64,000 nucleotides of DNA from the NCBI GenBank assembly GCA_033675545.1, contig JAWDGP010005301.1, positions 97,001-161,000 of the forward strand. The letters are read 5' to 3'. The notes under the pieces were generated by a model. That model was not told the origin of the DNA. It saw only the letters and a program-made list of their open reading frames with translations, and did not search any database. Both the position numbers and the translations under genes were made by a program. Position 1 is the first letter of the stretch; every line of letters starts with the position of its first letter. Below are positions 45,987-58,500 of this stretch, one piece after another. The stretch is from Elysia crispata. Lineage: Eukaryota > Mollusca > Gastropoda > Plakobranchidae.

Positions 45987-48900
45987 CACTTTCTCTTTCT
46001 CTCCTTCATTCGTTCTTTCACCCTTTCTATTAATCTATTCTGAACAACTCCTTTATCTGTAAATCGTTTTTCGCGTTTTATTTCTCCCCCATTTATGTTC
46101 TCATTTCTCTCACCGCTTTATGCAACTTTGTCTTTGATTTTGTATTATTCAATACATATAATTAACTTTGCCTTATTGCTTCTTATAGTAATATCGTTGC
46201 ACCATTTTGGAATGCAGCTTAGTATGCTTATCGATACTTAAAAGCAAAAATGTTACCTTCTCGCATTGGAGAATAAACATGGCAAGATAAGAGAAATAAA
46301 AGAGGATTAAGGTTTTTTTTTTTAATATATCTTAAAACTTAATGATGACACTGGGATTCTCTATATCATTCACCCTGATGGTCATAATTCAAAGAGTATT
46401 CTTGGAACGGAAAATGTCTTAAAAGTTACAAGAGTCACAAATAAGGTAAATTAGGTTTAGTGGCGAGGTCAGATATAGTAATGAACTTCCTTTCTTATTC
46501 ATATAAAGTGGGCGAACCAGGCACGTCTTACACGTGCTTAATGGCTTCTTATCTCAGCTCAGAAAATTATGGTCCTAGTGCCCGTTTATTTCTTTGCCTA
46601 TCAAAGACTTTGTTTCCCTATCCTTTGTAAGGTGTCCTGTTTTATTTGATTAAATTAATGTGTGTGTTTTTCTTCATATAGCACGTCCATATGACAACCT
46701 GATCCAATATTATTTTCCTTCACATGGAAGGAAAAGAGGGGGGAAAAGGTGGGCCGGGGGTGTTTCGTTTCTGTCTTTCTCTTTTTCTGTTAAAAAGTGT
46801 TCACTTACACCACACACTCTCTCTGCTTCTCTGTCTATCTGTTGCCCATCTGTCTGTTAGTCTATATGTCTTTTTTCCTCCCTTTGTCTTTCTCTCCTTG
46901 CTATTCAATATCGGCTACTTTTAAGGCTGCTTTTTCAGACCTGCATGAATATTCTTAAGTTTGTACTGTTGTTTAATGTCAACCCGCTCAGGCAAATCTT
47001 CGCGATCCTCGTTTTGTGATAAACAAAATCTTCACATAACTTGAAAATGTGCACAGTTATAAGAAAAGTTTATGCGCTCGCTTGACTTGCTTTATTAATA
47101 TCTACTTGACCTATTCAGAAAAAGATATCACTTTTTGGGAAACTTTAAAAGAATACTCAACCTGAGACCATACCACATGTGACATTACTAAACACAAATG
47201 AAAGGAATACATCAATAAATCAATCAGTATTCACATGACCATGAAACTTCAAACCTTCTTAAACACCTTCTAACCCTTTAAAAGTTCGAATTTTTTCTAC
47301 TGGCCAGGGATAGACAAAGACAGTCATGATCTTTGCAAAACGTGTGATTCATGTTGTGAACATCAGAAAAACCCATCAAAAGTTCCTGTGCATATATGGA
47401 TGTTCCCTGAGAAACCATGGAGTCGAATCCATATCGATTACGCAATCAACTTCATGGTTTTGAATTGACGCATTTTCTAAGTATCCCTGCATACACCCTA
47501 CGCAGTCAACCTAAAAAAAACTCAACCATTGAGCTGCTAGAACAAAATTTCGCTCATTTCGGGTATCTCCACACAATTGTCAGCGATAACGCTACGTCTT
47601 TCACGCCCGACGAATTCCAATATTTTTGTAGAGAGAGGGGGGCAACATACATCTTACCGGAGCACCATATCACCCAGCTACAAATGGAGCAGCAGAAAGG
47701 GTGGTACAAAGTTTCAAGAACTCCTTGAAGAAGTCTTCATTGCCACCCAAAGCTGCACTCTAGGAATTCCTGATACAGTATCGACAAAGTCCTTTGTTGA
47801 TTGGGCCATCTCCGAGTGAACTCCTCAATAGTCGTCAAATCCGAACAAAGATCGACGTTCTCAAACCTTCAGTTCCACACATAATGCTTCATAAAGAATC
47901 AAAGAAGGTGAACAGTTCAGAACAAACACTGAATTCTTTCAAGTTCTGTGCTATGCTAAAGTGTTTAGTACCAAGTCTGAGAAATCTCCAAAATGGGTAT
48001 CAGCAGTTATCACCAAGGTGTTTGATACGTCAAAGTTCGTCCATCAGGGTCAATGTGGAGGCGAGACATCGAGCAGCTGCAGCTGCGATTCAGCAGATGT
48101 GATGGCAACGCAGACACTGGAGAACTTCTCGGAGAATCCAGCAAGTGGAAGCAACAGAGGTCTTCCAGCTGTCCCAACCAAGCCGTCTGGACGTTCAAAA
48201 AAGCCACTTAATAGACTAAATCTTTAAGGACTGATATCCTCATTAAGACTTGACATACATATACTCTCTTAATTATCTATAAAATTCTATTTTAAGTCAA
48301 GCGATTCATTTAATGGGACAACCCTTTTCATGTTGTATTGTTTCCAAATGCCAATCTGGCTAGTCTGTATGTGAGGAACTTTTCACCACTAAAAGTGAGT
48401 TGGGTGGTCACTCAGCATTGGAAGATCGGAATAAACGGTCGTTTTGAGTTTCCAACGGTCTTGTTCGTTTATATCCAAGTTCTGTGAGAATCATAATTAT
48501 TATTCTGCAAAGTCATATTTTGAACACAAATCCAAAAACATAACATAATGAATCAACATTCAAGTTGAATTATCTTCACTCGCTTGTTAAGGGAGAATGG
48601 GATTTCTCAGTTATGAAAACAATAGCATCTGCTCTGAGAAACCTGAATGTTTAAAAAATATAAATGCTCAGAGGAGTATACTTTCAAATCAAGAAAAATT
48701 ATAAAATAAATAGCGCTAAACACTCCATCTAAGTGATTCATGATTTTTGACTGAATAGAATAACTCTTTGTGATATCGCAATGTGAATCTAGATAAACCT
48801 TTATCACAGAACTAATGGCTCTTGGACTCACTTTGCGTCTAAAAATATTGGTACCCGATTGTTTCCTATTCTGTCTGTCATAAATTATTTGTTTATGAGA

Positions 48901-51900
48901 TCCAGCTGGTTTATAATAGATTTGATTTACCTTTGATTCTAGAACGTTTATTTTTAAAGATCCCCATCCTTTCATTAATTTTCCAAACAAAGCCAATTTC
49001 ATGGTCTGTCGAATAAACCCGAATCTAAAATATGCCTCTATCGAAAATGGTTTCTAAAATTTAATATGTATGTCGAATGAGAGAATAAATCCAAGATCAT
49101 AATAATTATTAAATAGTTATTTCTCAAGTTTTTTTTAAACAAAATGAAGACATTTTCCGCGAAAATGTAAGCTTCATGGCTGCGTTGTTACTGCGAAAAT
49201 TGCAGCAGAAAATCGGGGTTACTAAGTCAATAACTTATTATCTTCTAAACACTACATGCTTCTCTGTGCACAGGAATGGGAAGATGAAAGACTTACTTGG
49301 GATCCTCAGGACTACAATAACTTATACATTCTTAGACTACCGTGCGAACTTCTCTGGCTCCCAGACATAGTTCTCTATAACAGGTGGGTATCTCCATAGA
49401 CATGCTCTATTGTTCTAACTAATCCTTAGGAAATAAAGAAGTTATGTATTTGTAAGGCGTAATACGAGATAATTGTGACTTCTTTTTTCTTTAAATTTTT
49501 TTTTGTTGCATGGTATTAATATGTTCTACATTAGTGTTATAGGTATCAGGAATATCTTGAACAATAAAGTAGTTTCTCTGAGAGAATATGCAAGTTCATT
49601 GATATCTAAACTGAGGATTTGAACAATCCATCATCAAAGATACGGTAGCAATTTAAGACTCGTGAAACTTATTTAGCCAAAGACTATGGAGAGATAAGTT
49701 GTAAGTTTTTTTTTTTTCAATCTTATGTGTGAAAAGATCCTTAAAGGTGCACAAGTGTTGCGGCTCTGAAATACAATTATTTATAACGGCTCATTAGTTA
49801 AGCATGTTATGTGAAAAGTTATAAAATCTCTGGCCTTTAACGAGCTTTTCTTCGAATAAACTGCATCACTTTAATCATGCGCTCCTTATCCTTCTACAAT
49901 AAAAGAATCAATAACGTGAGAAATTTTTAAATCTAAAATCGGCAGAGTGAAAAAGAAGATACATATTTTTCATCAGATAGTTCTGCTGGAACCAGTGAGG
50001 CAAAGAATGATTCAACAAGAAAGAAATATTGTGCTACAAATTTGATTTTCTCATAAATCTAATAACAACCTTTTCTTATCAATATTTTACCCATGTGTAT
50101 GCCCCAAAACAATTATCGACATTAATAACATTATTCCCAGTCTGGCTAAAATGCGGTCTGAGTGCAAGACCCATGCTTGAACACATGTATCACATCCTAT
50201 GATTAGCTCTAATGGCTAAAGGGCCAGTCTTCTCTCGCTAAAGTTGTTTCCTAATGTTCCGACTTACTCATAAACAGAACCAAAGAAGTATAACAGGGCA
50301 CCATGCTCTCGAGTTAATATTCTCTAACTTTAAAATTTAGGCATTTTTCAGCATGGAGCGAGTAGATTTTATGAAAATCTTGATTATCTTTTTTGTGTTT
50401 TAAAATCGGTGAAAACCTAGCCACAGATTAAAAATATTTAAACTTAATAAGTAGAAATACACGGCCCAGATTCAATGATGTGTTAATCGCGAAGAGCAGG
50501 AGTTAAATCTAAAGTTGGAGAATGGTTAAGCAAACAATAATGAATTTTCACGAGAAAATTGCTGTCGGGCAATCATACAACCCTCTATTATGTTGCCAAT
50601 CAAGATTAAATTGTCAAATCATTATAAATCAAATTTTGAATATAAATTTTGAAACTACCGACATGAGTATTACTATTAAAGACCACCCTAAACATTTGAA
50701 GCAATTTATCGCCACAGAGTAACAACTTAACAAGTATTAAGGGGTCAAGAAGGGACATTCTTGTCATAAATCTCCGTTTGGAAATTGCTATTGGGGGTTG
50801 AGAAATTGGTTTTGCCAAAACAAATGAACATTATAAATATATATCCAATGCATCTAGAAGACTTAAGATGAGCGATCATGACAAATGTTACCAAGAGTTT
50901 GGAGCAACCATTCTGAAATATATTTACAATCCACGATATTAATGTAAAAAACACAGAGCAGAAATCCACAACAGCCTGATCCAAATCAACTTTTTTTCCT
51001 AAAGTTAATTTCATGCCAGTGTGTGCAATTACAATTATTACATAGTACAGTTTACCAAAAGCTTTTATTTTCAGAGTAATTTTGTTGTCTTGAAAATGCA
51101 TAATTATAAGGCAATGTATAAAATTGCTCTGTATTGTCTTTACAACAGATTTATGTGGGTCTGTTTGTGATCTTGTGTGTAAATGCAATAGGTAATTACG
51201 GTATATTATAATAAATTACAACATTCAGGTGGTGCTAAAAAATCTGTAAGTCTAGTCTTTACTATTAATATATTTAATCCTGTCCATCAATTGATTTGCT
51301 CAGTAGTAACTCAGATTAATTCTTAAAAGATTATGAAAACTTTGTCGGCCACTGGTGACTTGCATCTCGTATCTCTAATTATGTCCACATATTTCCTTAG
51401 CGCCGACGACTTTACCACTGGCTACATGAAGAGCAAGGCTATGGTCTATGCTAATGGAACCGTATTCTGGGCCCCTCCAGCAAGATTCCGCAGCTCATGC
51501 AAAATAGACATTACTTACTTCCCTTTTGATGACCAGTCCTGTGAGCTCAAGTTTGGCTCTTGGACATACGACGGTTTTCAAGTTGACGTCACAAACAGGT
51601 TAGCTAATCCGTTACGGTACCCCCATATAAAATCCATAAAAATTACAAAAATGTTCATCAATGCCAGACAAAAAATAGCACCATCTTCACCGGAATAGGC
51701 ATTAGCTATCACAAATCCCATCATCCACGATCTTTTTGGGCTTAAGATGCCGTGTTTCATGAAAGTCATAACGAGCAAATTCCAATGTGCGCCTTTATTT
51801 CTTTTGATGACTTGAAATAAGTTACTACAATATATTTTTCACATGTGGATAAGATGAATCCTTCAGTGGCATTCGACATTTTTTGTTTTGAATACCCATT

Positions 51901-52453
51901 AACTAAAAACTTTGTTGTTTGGTTTCGTGTCTTATGGCGAAGATATAAAATAGCTCTTTAAAATATAAGCTAAAATTTTAACTTTAGATAACACATACAT
52001 TTGTCTTTGTTTATATATTCTTTTTTATGGCAAGAGAAGAAGGCAAGATAAATAAAACAACAAAACATGGAAATTATTTTGACCTCCTTCAGATTTTGAT
52101 CTTAAATCACCAGGCTCAAATCCATGCTTGTCGTGCTATTAATGTTACGCAATGAATAAGACTCCTTTGGAATTCTTTTTTAAAAAAAATCATCATAACT
52201 AATTGATCATTGATACCGAAATATTTGTACTCTCATACTGATTCCAAGACACAGGATATTACAAAATTTCCATAAAAAATAAACGCAACAGAAATTAATT
52301 TTTTATACTGGTACGAATAACTAGGTCTGTGAACAAGCCAACATAAAACATTCAAAGAAATAAAGAAATACATCAGAATCGAGAGAGTAGTTATGAAGAG
52401 AGAGATAGAGAGAGAGAGAGATAGATAGATAAAGATTAATACATATGGAGAGG

Positions 52454-52552
<99 letters not shown>

Positions 52553-55500
52553 CGGTTATAACACAAATTGTGATGTTGAGGTTAGATTGAACATTGCACT
52601 CGAAAATCTACACTCCGTAGGTTTGCCTCTTTAGGTGTATTATTTCTTAGTTGATAAGTCACAATTCTGAAATGATCTGGTTTTCATTGTAATTAAATAT
52701 ATATGATTCGAAAGCGAGCCAAAGTGGAAGTGAGTTTGCCTAGTGCAAGGAGAAATATATTTGGCTCACAATGGCTGCAATCTAAACAACTCAAACATAC
52801 TGGAAAATATGTAACCACAACGAATACCGTTTTCAGTAATAAATAATTATGTATACATACTATAAGCGTATGAACTGTAGCTTTTCAACCAAATCGTCCG
52901 TTATCATTAAAAGAAAAAACAGAAAGTCTTGTTTAGCTGACATTATATACCACATAAATCATAAATTTAATTCTATTATATAAACATCTAATACTTACTT
53001 AACCTGAGTCTTTTCCACACGATCGCCTAACCAGAACCTCAAGGGTGGACCTGCAGAACTACGTTTATAGCGGAGAATGGGAACTGATTGATGTTCGGAT
53101 CCGTCGCACGGTCGTGAAGTACGCGTGCTGTGTCGAAACGTATCCGGATGTGCGCTTCACCGTAGTCATCCGCCGCAAGACCCTCTACTATCTCTTCAAC
53201 ATCATATTTCCTTGTTTGTGGCTCACTATTCTAAGGCATGTTTCTCATAATGTCGTTATGTCAATTTTATGTCATATGCATATATGTGTATGTGTGTATG
53301 TGTGTTAGTATTTTTACTTGCGTTATAGTTCCTTATTCTAGTAACAAATACATCGAATTTCAATGACAACTTTAAAACATTTATTGTCCCTTACATCATG
53401 AACTTTTAAGTCTGTTGTAGGTGTTTGAAGAAAGTTCTTCCTCTTTATTATGTACATCCTCTCCACAGATTATACACGCAGACATGTTGAACTAGAATAA
53501 TAGAAACTAAATCAGCGCGGACTCTCTTCGACTTTACATACTATTGCACTGTTTGCCATTCTTTTGTGTAGCATTTGTGTTTGTATTTTTTGTTTAAAGA
53601 TGTGTGTTCAATAAAGAAGGCTTAGAGAAAAAAAAAACAGCAAAGGTAGACATACACATCATTTCAGCCACAGCGAATAAAATCGTATACAAATTGAAAA
53701 CAGCGGCCTGTTTCGCTTAAAACTATTATAAACGGTAAGAAATATTAATAGTTTACATGGTTCAACAGAATATTTTACCCTCCCCAAGGTCAATATACAT
53801 ATGCAGCGAATTTAAAACGTGCAGAGGGATAAATTTACGATAATAGTAAATTTATGATCTCTGCATTGGTTTCGATCACCTACATTTTATAAGCTCTGGT
53901 TAGGATCTCTGAGATGAGAACGCTATCAATGTTTTAGAAGGGTGATGTAAGCACAAAAATCCTAAAATTTAGAGTTGATGCTGTTGTGGTTGTTGTTGTT
54001 ATCCTTGTCATCCCGGCTGTTGAATTCTGGGGTCGACTTGCCACGCTTCTCAAAGTCACACCATCCTGGGCTAGCTTGATGTTCGTGTAGAGCTGGTTGC
54101 CAGTCCATTCTTTGATGTCGTCGTACCACTGACGTCTGGGTCTGACTCTTCCTCTTCTACCATCTATTCTACCAGCTGGGACTGTTTTCTGCAGGCTGTC
54201 ATGCCTTGCAGTGTGGCCAAAATATGACAGCTTGTGCGTTCTTATTTAGGACAACAGTCCTCTCTCAACACCAAGTCTACTCAAAACGTCCTCATTTGTC
54301 TTTCTATCTTTGAAGTTAACTCTTGCCAAGCGTTTGAATATCCAATCTATAGGGCTTCAAGTTTCTCGTTTGATTCTTCATAGAGAGTCCATGTTTCGTC
54401 GCCGTAGAAGAGTATTGAATATACATAGAGGTTGATGGCTCTAAATCTGAAATCTAATGAAATGTCTTGTGACATAAAAGTATCATGTATTTTGATAGAC
54501 AGTGATTTGGCTGGTGCAAGGCGAAGCTCAGTTTGCGCGTTACTTTTGCCTTCGTTGGTAATTGTTTGGCCAAGTTATTTAAATTGTACTACTTTTTCAA
54601 GTTTCTTTCCGTCAACTTTGATTTTTGCTTGCATGTCTTCATTTTTACTAATAACCAACATTTTCGTTTTCTTCACATACATGTCAAGCCCCCTTTTTGT
54701 TCATTTGTACTCTTCACTACATCAAAGATTTCCTTAAGGTCCTCGTTGCTGTTGGCCAGCGGGGTGGTGTCGTCTACGTAGCGCATATTGTTGATGTGTG
54801 TGCCGTTGATGCTGAGGCCATTCATGTAATTTGTTTCACGGAAGATATACTCTGTGTATATGTTAAACAGGTACGGGGATAAAACACATCTCTGCCTTAC
54901 ACCTCGTTGGATTACAGTTGGTTCAGACAGTTCCAGATCAACTCTAATAGCCGCCTTCTGATTCCAATACAGCTCTGTGATGATTCTAATATCTTTCCCA
55001 TCTATGCCTGTCCTTGCAAGAGCCTCTACCGTTTCAGAATGCTTCACACGATCAAACGCTTTGGCATAGTCTATAAAGCATGCATAAATGTCTTTTTGCA
55101 CTTCTATTTGTTTTTGGGCCAAGATATTGAAACAAAAAATTGCGTCCCTTGTCCCTTTGTTGGCTTGGAATCCAAATTGCTCTTTTTCTTTCTCTTGGAT
55201 CAGCTTGTTTTTCATTCTGCCAAGGATGATGTTGAGGAAGTTTTTTAAATGGTGGGACATTAAACTTATTGTCCTGAAGTCGGAACATTCTTTGACTTAT
55301 GGATTTTTTTGGGAGCGTGATAAAGACTGAGTCTAAGAAGTAATTGTGTAAGTGGCCACATTCATCGATTTTGTTGTAAAGTTCAGTCAACTTGTCTGTG
55401 CCGAAACTATCTAGGGCTTTGATCATTTCTGAGGTGAGACCATCAGGTTCCGGTGCCTAACCATTTTTTGAAATTCTTATTTCTTCCGCAACCTCTGACT

Positions 55501-58500
55501 CAAAGATCCTAGGACCATCTAGGTTGGGGCTTTGTTGGTCTGTTGTCCTCAAATAGTTCAGCAGTGTACTCACTCCATCTTTTCTTTATTTCTTCAGTTT
55601 CAAAGAGAATTTTGCCATGTCTACTCTTTATGCATCCTCCAATTGGTGATTTGGTTTCCAAAACCAGAGTTGATGACAGTTGAAGAAAACTCGACACATT
55701 TTGTATTCAATCATTCTGTGTATATTTTTTGTTTTTCTTTTCTTCAGAAGTTAGCTTTATTATAAAGCAAAACATTCAATAAGCTATAAGGTAAAGTCAT
55801 GGCGATCATGACATTCCATGCACCTCGATCCCTCGTCGATGTCAGGGCATGTGTCACTCGTCTTACACTTAGCTTCTTTGTTAGTCCGTACAACATCGTT
55901 TCTAGCTGTTTTCCGTTGCTGCGTTTTCCTTCGATCATTCTAGTTGTCACAAGATGTTCCATTTTCTCTCTTCTAATTACATTGCCGAAAAAGGTCTCTT
56001 GGCGTTTATGTATTCTATTTAAGGGGGATGTTGTTATGTCAGCTTCTCATAACAAATTTTCTTTGAGTCCTTTGCAGTCAATAAGATTCTTAGCCTTCTC
56101 TGTAGGAACCATAATTATTACTGATACCTCCATTCGTTTTGTTTCGTTTTTTTTTTTTTTTTTTTTTTTTTAGCATCTTTGAAATTGCCCAGGCGTCGCA
56201 TCCATACATCAGGATAGAGTCAATATAGCAAGGCAGGGCTCCTCTTCTTGTGTGGATGAAGATAAATTGTTGGTACCGATTTCATTCTCTGAAAACTCAT
56301 TTTTTTTCCTTGCGTTATTTTTTGTGCGGTTTTAGTATTGTTGCGTTCATCGCTAGATATCAAAGTATCCAAGTATTTGAAAAGATTCCTTTGCTTGAGT
56401 TTATCCCTGTTGATAAAGATTGTGATCTGTGGACATTCATTGTTTCAAATAACAACCAGTACTTTTTTTTGCTTTTCAATTTCAACCCTTTCTATCTGAT
56501 TTCTTCGATGATCATGTGCTGATTTCTTCTTTAACAATGTGAACTATTGCTGCCTCCATCTCACCTTTCATAATAAGTGGCCCAGCAAAATTTCGTTTCA
56601 TTAAATTGTATAGTAATCCTTTCTGCCCATCTGCCTAAGATTTTTTCGATAATGGTATCACCGTTCTTTGACTTTAGGCACCTTGTGAATGAGCAGGTTT
56701 TCTTTCCAGAGAATTCTTTTATATTCTGTACATTGTCTGCTCAACACCTTTGAGGGATAAATCGATAAATGAATGGTAAAGGAATAGAAGTGAATAGTTA
56801 GAAAAAAAAATAACGTAAGGGTTTATTTTTATTATTTTTTACATTAAAACGGGTACAATTAAAATTCGGGCCGTCATTTTTATTTATTTATTATTTACCG
56901 TTATTTTTTGTTTCGTACGTAATTTTTTTTTTTTTACAACTTAACTATCTCTATCAAGTTTCAACAGTGGTTGATACTTATTATCTCAGCTATTTTAGCA
57001 CCAGAAGTTTATAATTATATACGTTGTCAAAGCAAGTCATGGATGAGAAATACATTAGGTGACCGATTTTTGGACCCTCTGGTGTTGCTTTCTTTGATGA
57101 CGAGTTTCTACTACCGTCATGTCGTGGACATATTCTCAAATGTATCATTCTTTTATACAGTAGGAAAACTCTTTTGTCCGTTTTTTTTTTCAAAATTTCC
57201 AAAACTTTTTAAATTGTTGATTAGGAAAGATGTTATTTGCATGGTCTTTCATCTGATAAAAAAATCCATAAAGACCATTTTTATTTTATTCTCAATGTGT
57301 GCTTCTACGCCTCCCATCCGCCCATATCAGTTTGCTCGGGTTTTGGCTGCCGCCTGAGTCTGGTGAGAAGATTACCCTTGGCATCACTGTCCTTCTCGCC
57401 TTCTCGGTGTTCATGCTGTTGATAGCCGAGAGCATGCCCGCAACATCCGAATTCGTGCCGCTAATGGGTAAGAGGTGATATTTAAATCTTAATGAATATT
57501 TTCAAGTCTAGTTAATCCTGCATGTACGCTCTACCCATGTTTTGATCATAAGATTCTGAGATTGTTTTGTGAACCTTTAAAATTCCAGCATTGCAGACCT
57601 TTTTCATTCTTCTTCTATTGTAAATTTTGAACGACACGGAGAGAAGTTTGGGGCAATTTATGTAATTTTGACACAATTATATTTTAGTTTAAACAAATTT
57701 CCTGAAATCTCACATGCAGGACCAGATATCAAAAGTATATTGAAAAAGGATACGACATTTGATAATGACGCGGCGTCAAGTTAAGGTGCTACTTGCGCTA
57801 ATCTAATAATGAAAAACTGGAAGATTAAGATAAGAAACCGGAACTCATTTTTCACATCACCTTCAAATATGCATTGCCTTTGTGTATTATCTTTGGTCTT
57901 TTTTTTTCTTTGAAGGGGATGCGGGGTAAAAAGACGGGCTAGCTTTTGCCTGTTCAACCTTATCCCAATTAACTGTGCCATAAATTATATATCAGGAGAT
58001 CGGGATATCTGATAAATGTATCCCCTTACAGTCAAAAGCATTCAAGGCTGGAAGGCAATAATTACGTTTTAGTGTTGCAACTTTTTACGTTTGAACCAAT
58101 TATAAGAAACACTCTTTAACTAGTAGAAGCTATAAAATAGAAAGATTCCCTTACATAACGGAGTTATTCAATATTCATGAAGCACAATGAATGTTTCTAC
58201 AACTTGAAATTTCTTATTTTCACTCAACGCCAGGTATATATCTTACCATCACTATGGGGATGACCTCGATGTCCATTATCCTTACCGTGTTTGTGCTACA
58301 GCTGCATCATGTGGGCCCTCACAAACGGCCCGTGCCGGGTTGGCTCAACACTATTGTGGTAGGCCTGTTTGCGCGTTTGGTATGTATGTCCCGAGACTCC
58401 CAACCCTTCAAACAACACCGCCTGACAGTAGCACCATCTGCTCCTACTTCGCGTCATACTGTTGCGGTGCGGGTGGAGTCAGACCTACCGGTGCATCCAC

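Larger units (their letters stand above)
44325..49273 (+). other. nAChR intron 2 (4.9 kb)
   Basis: GTGAGT...TGTGCACAG. Holds a (CT)n tract (45.9 kb) and a broken Ty3/gypsy fossil (47.3-48.2 kb). The remainder (44.3-45.9, 46.0-47.2 and 48.6-49.2 kb) shows nothing else supportable. Confidence 0.85.
53236..57330 (+). other. nAChR intron 5 (4.1 kb), GC-AG type
   Basis: Begins GCATGT after AAG and ends CCCATATCAG. No GT donor fits the reading frame, while AG|T gives S257 and an M1 of the usual length (PC plus ten residues to F261). The intron holds two antisense LINE fragments. Confidence 0.85.

Noticed and set aside
50745-51188. 147-codon - strand ORF in receptor intron 3
   Set aside because: It has no recognised motif and AT-driven composition (Ile/Phe/Lys/Asn rich), and lies entirely within an intron. 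It is best explained as chance.
54432-55330. + strand ORFs of 80-113 codons opposite the LINE
   Set aside because: They are antisense shadows of the - strand reverse transcriptase and its flanks.
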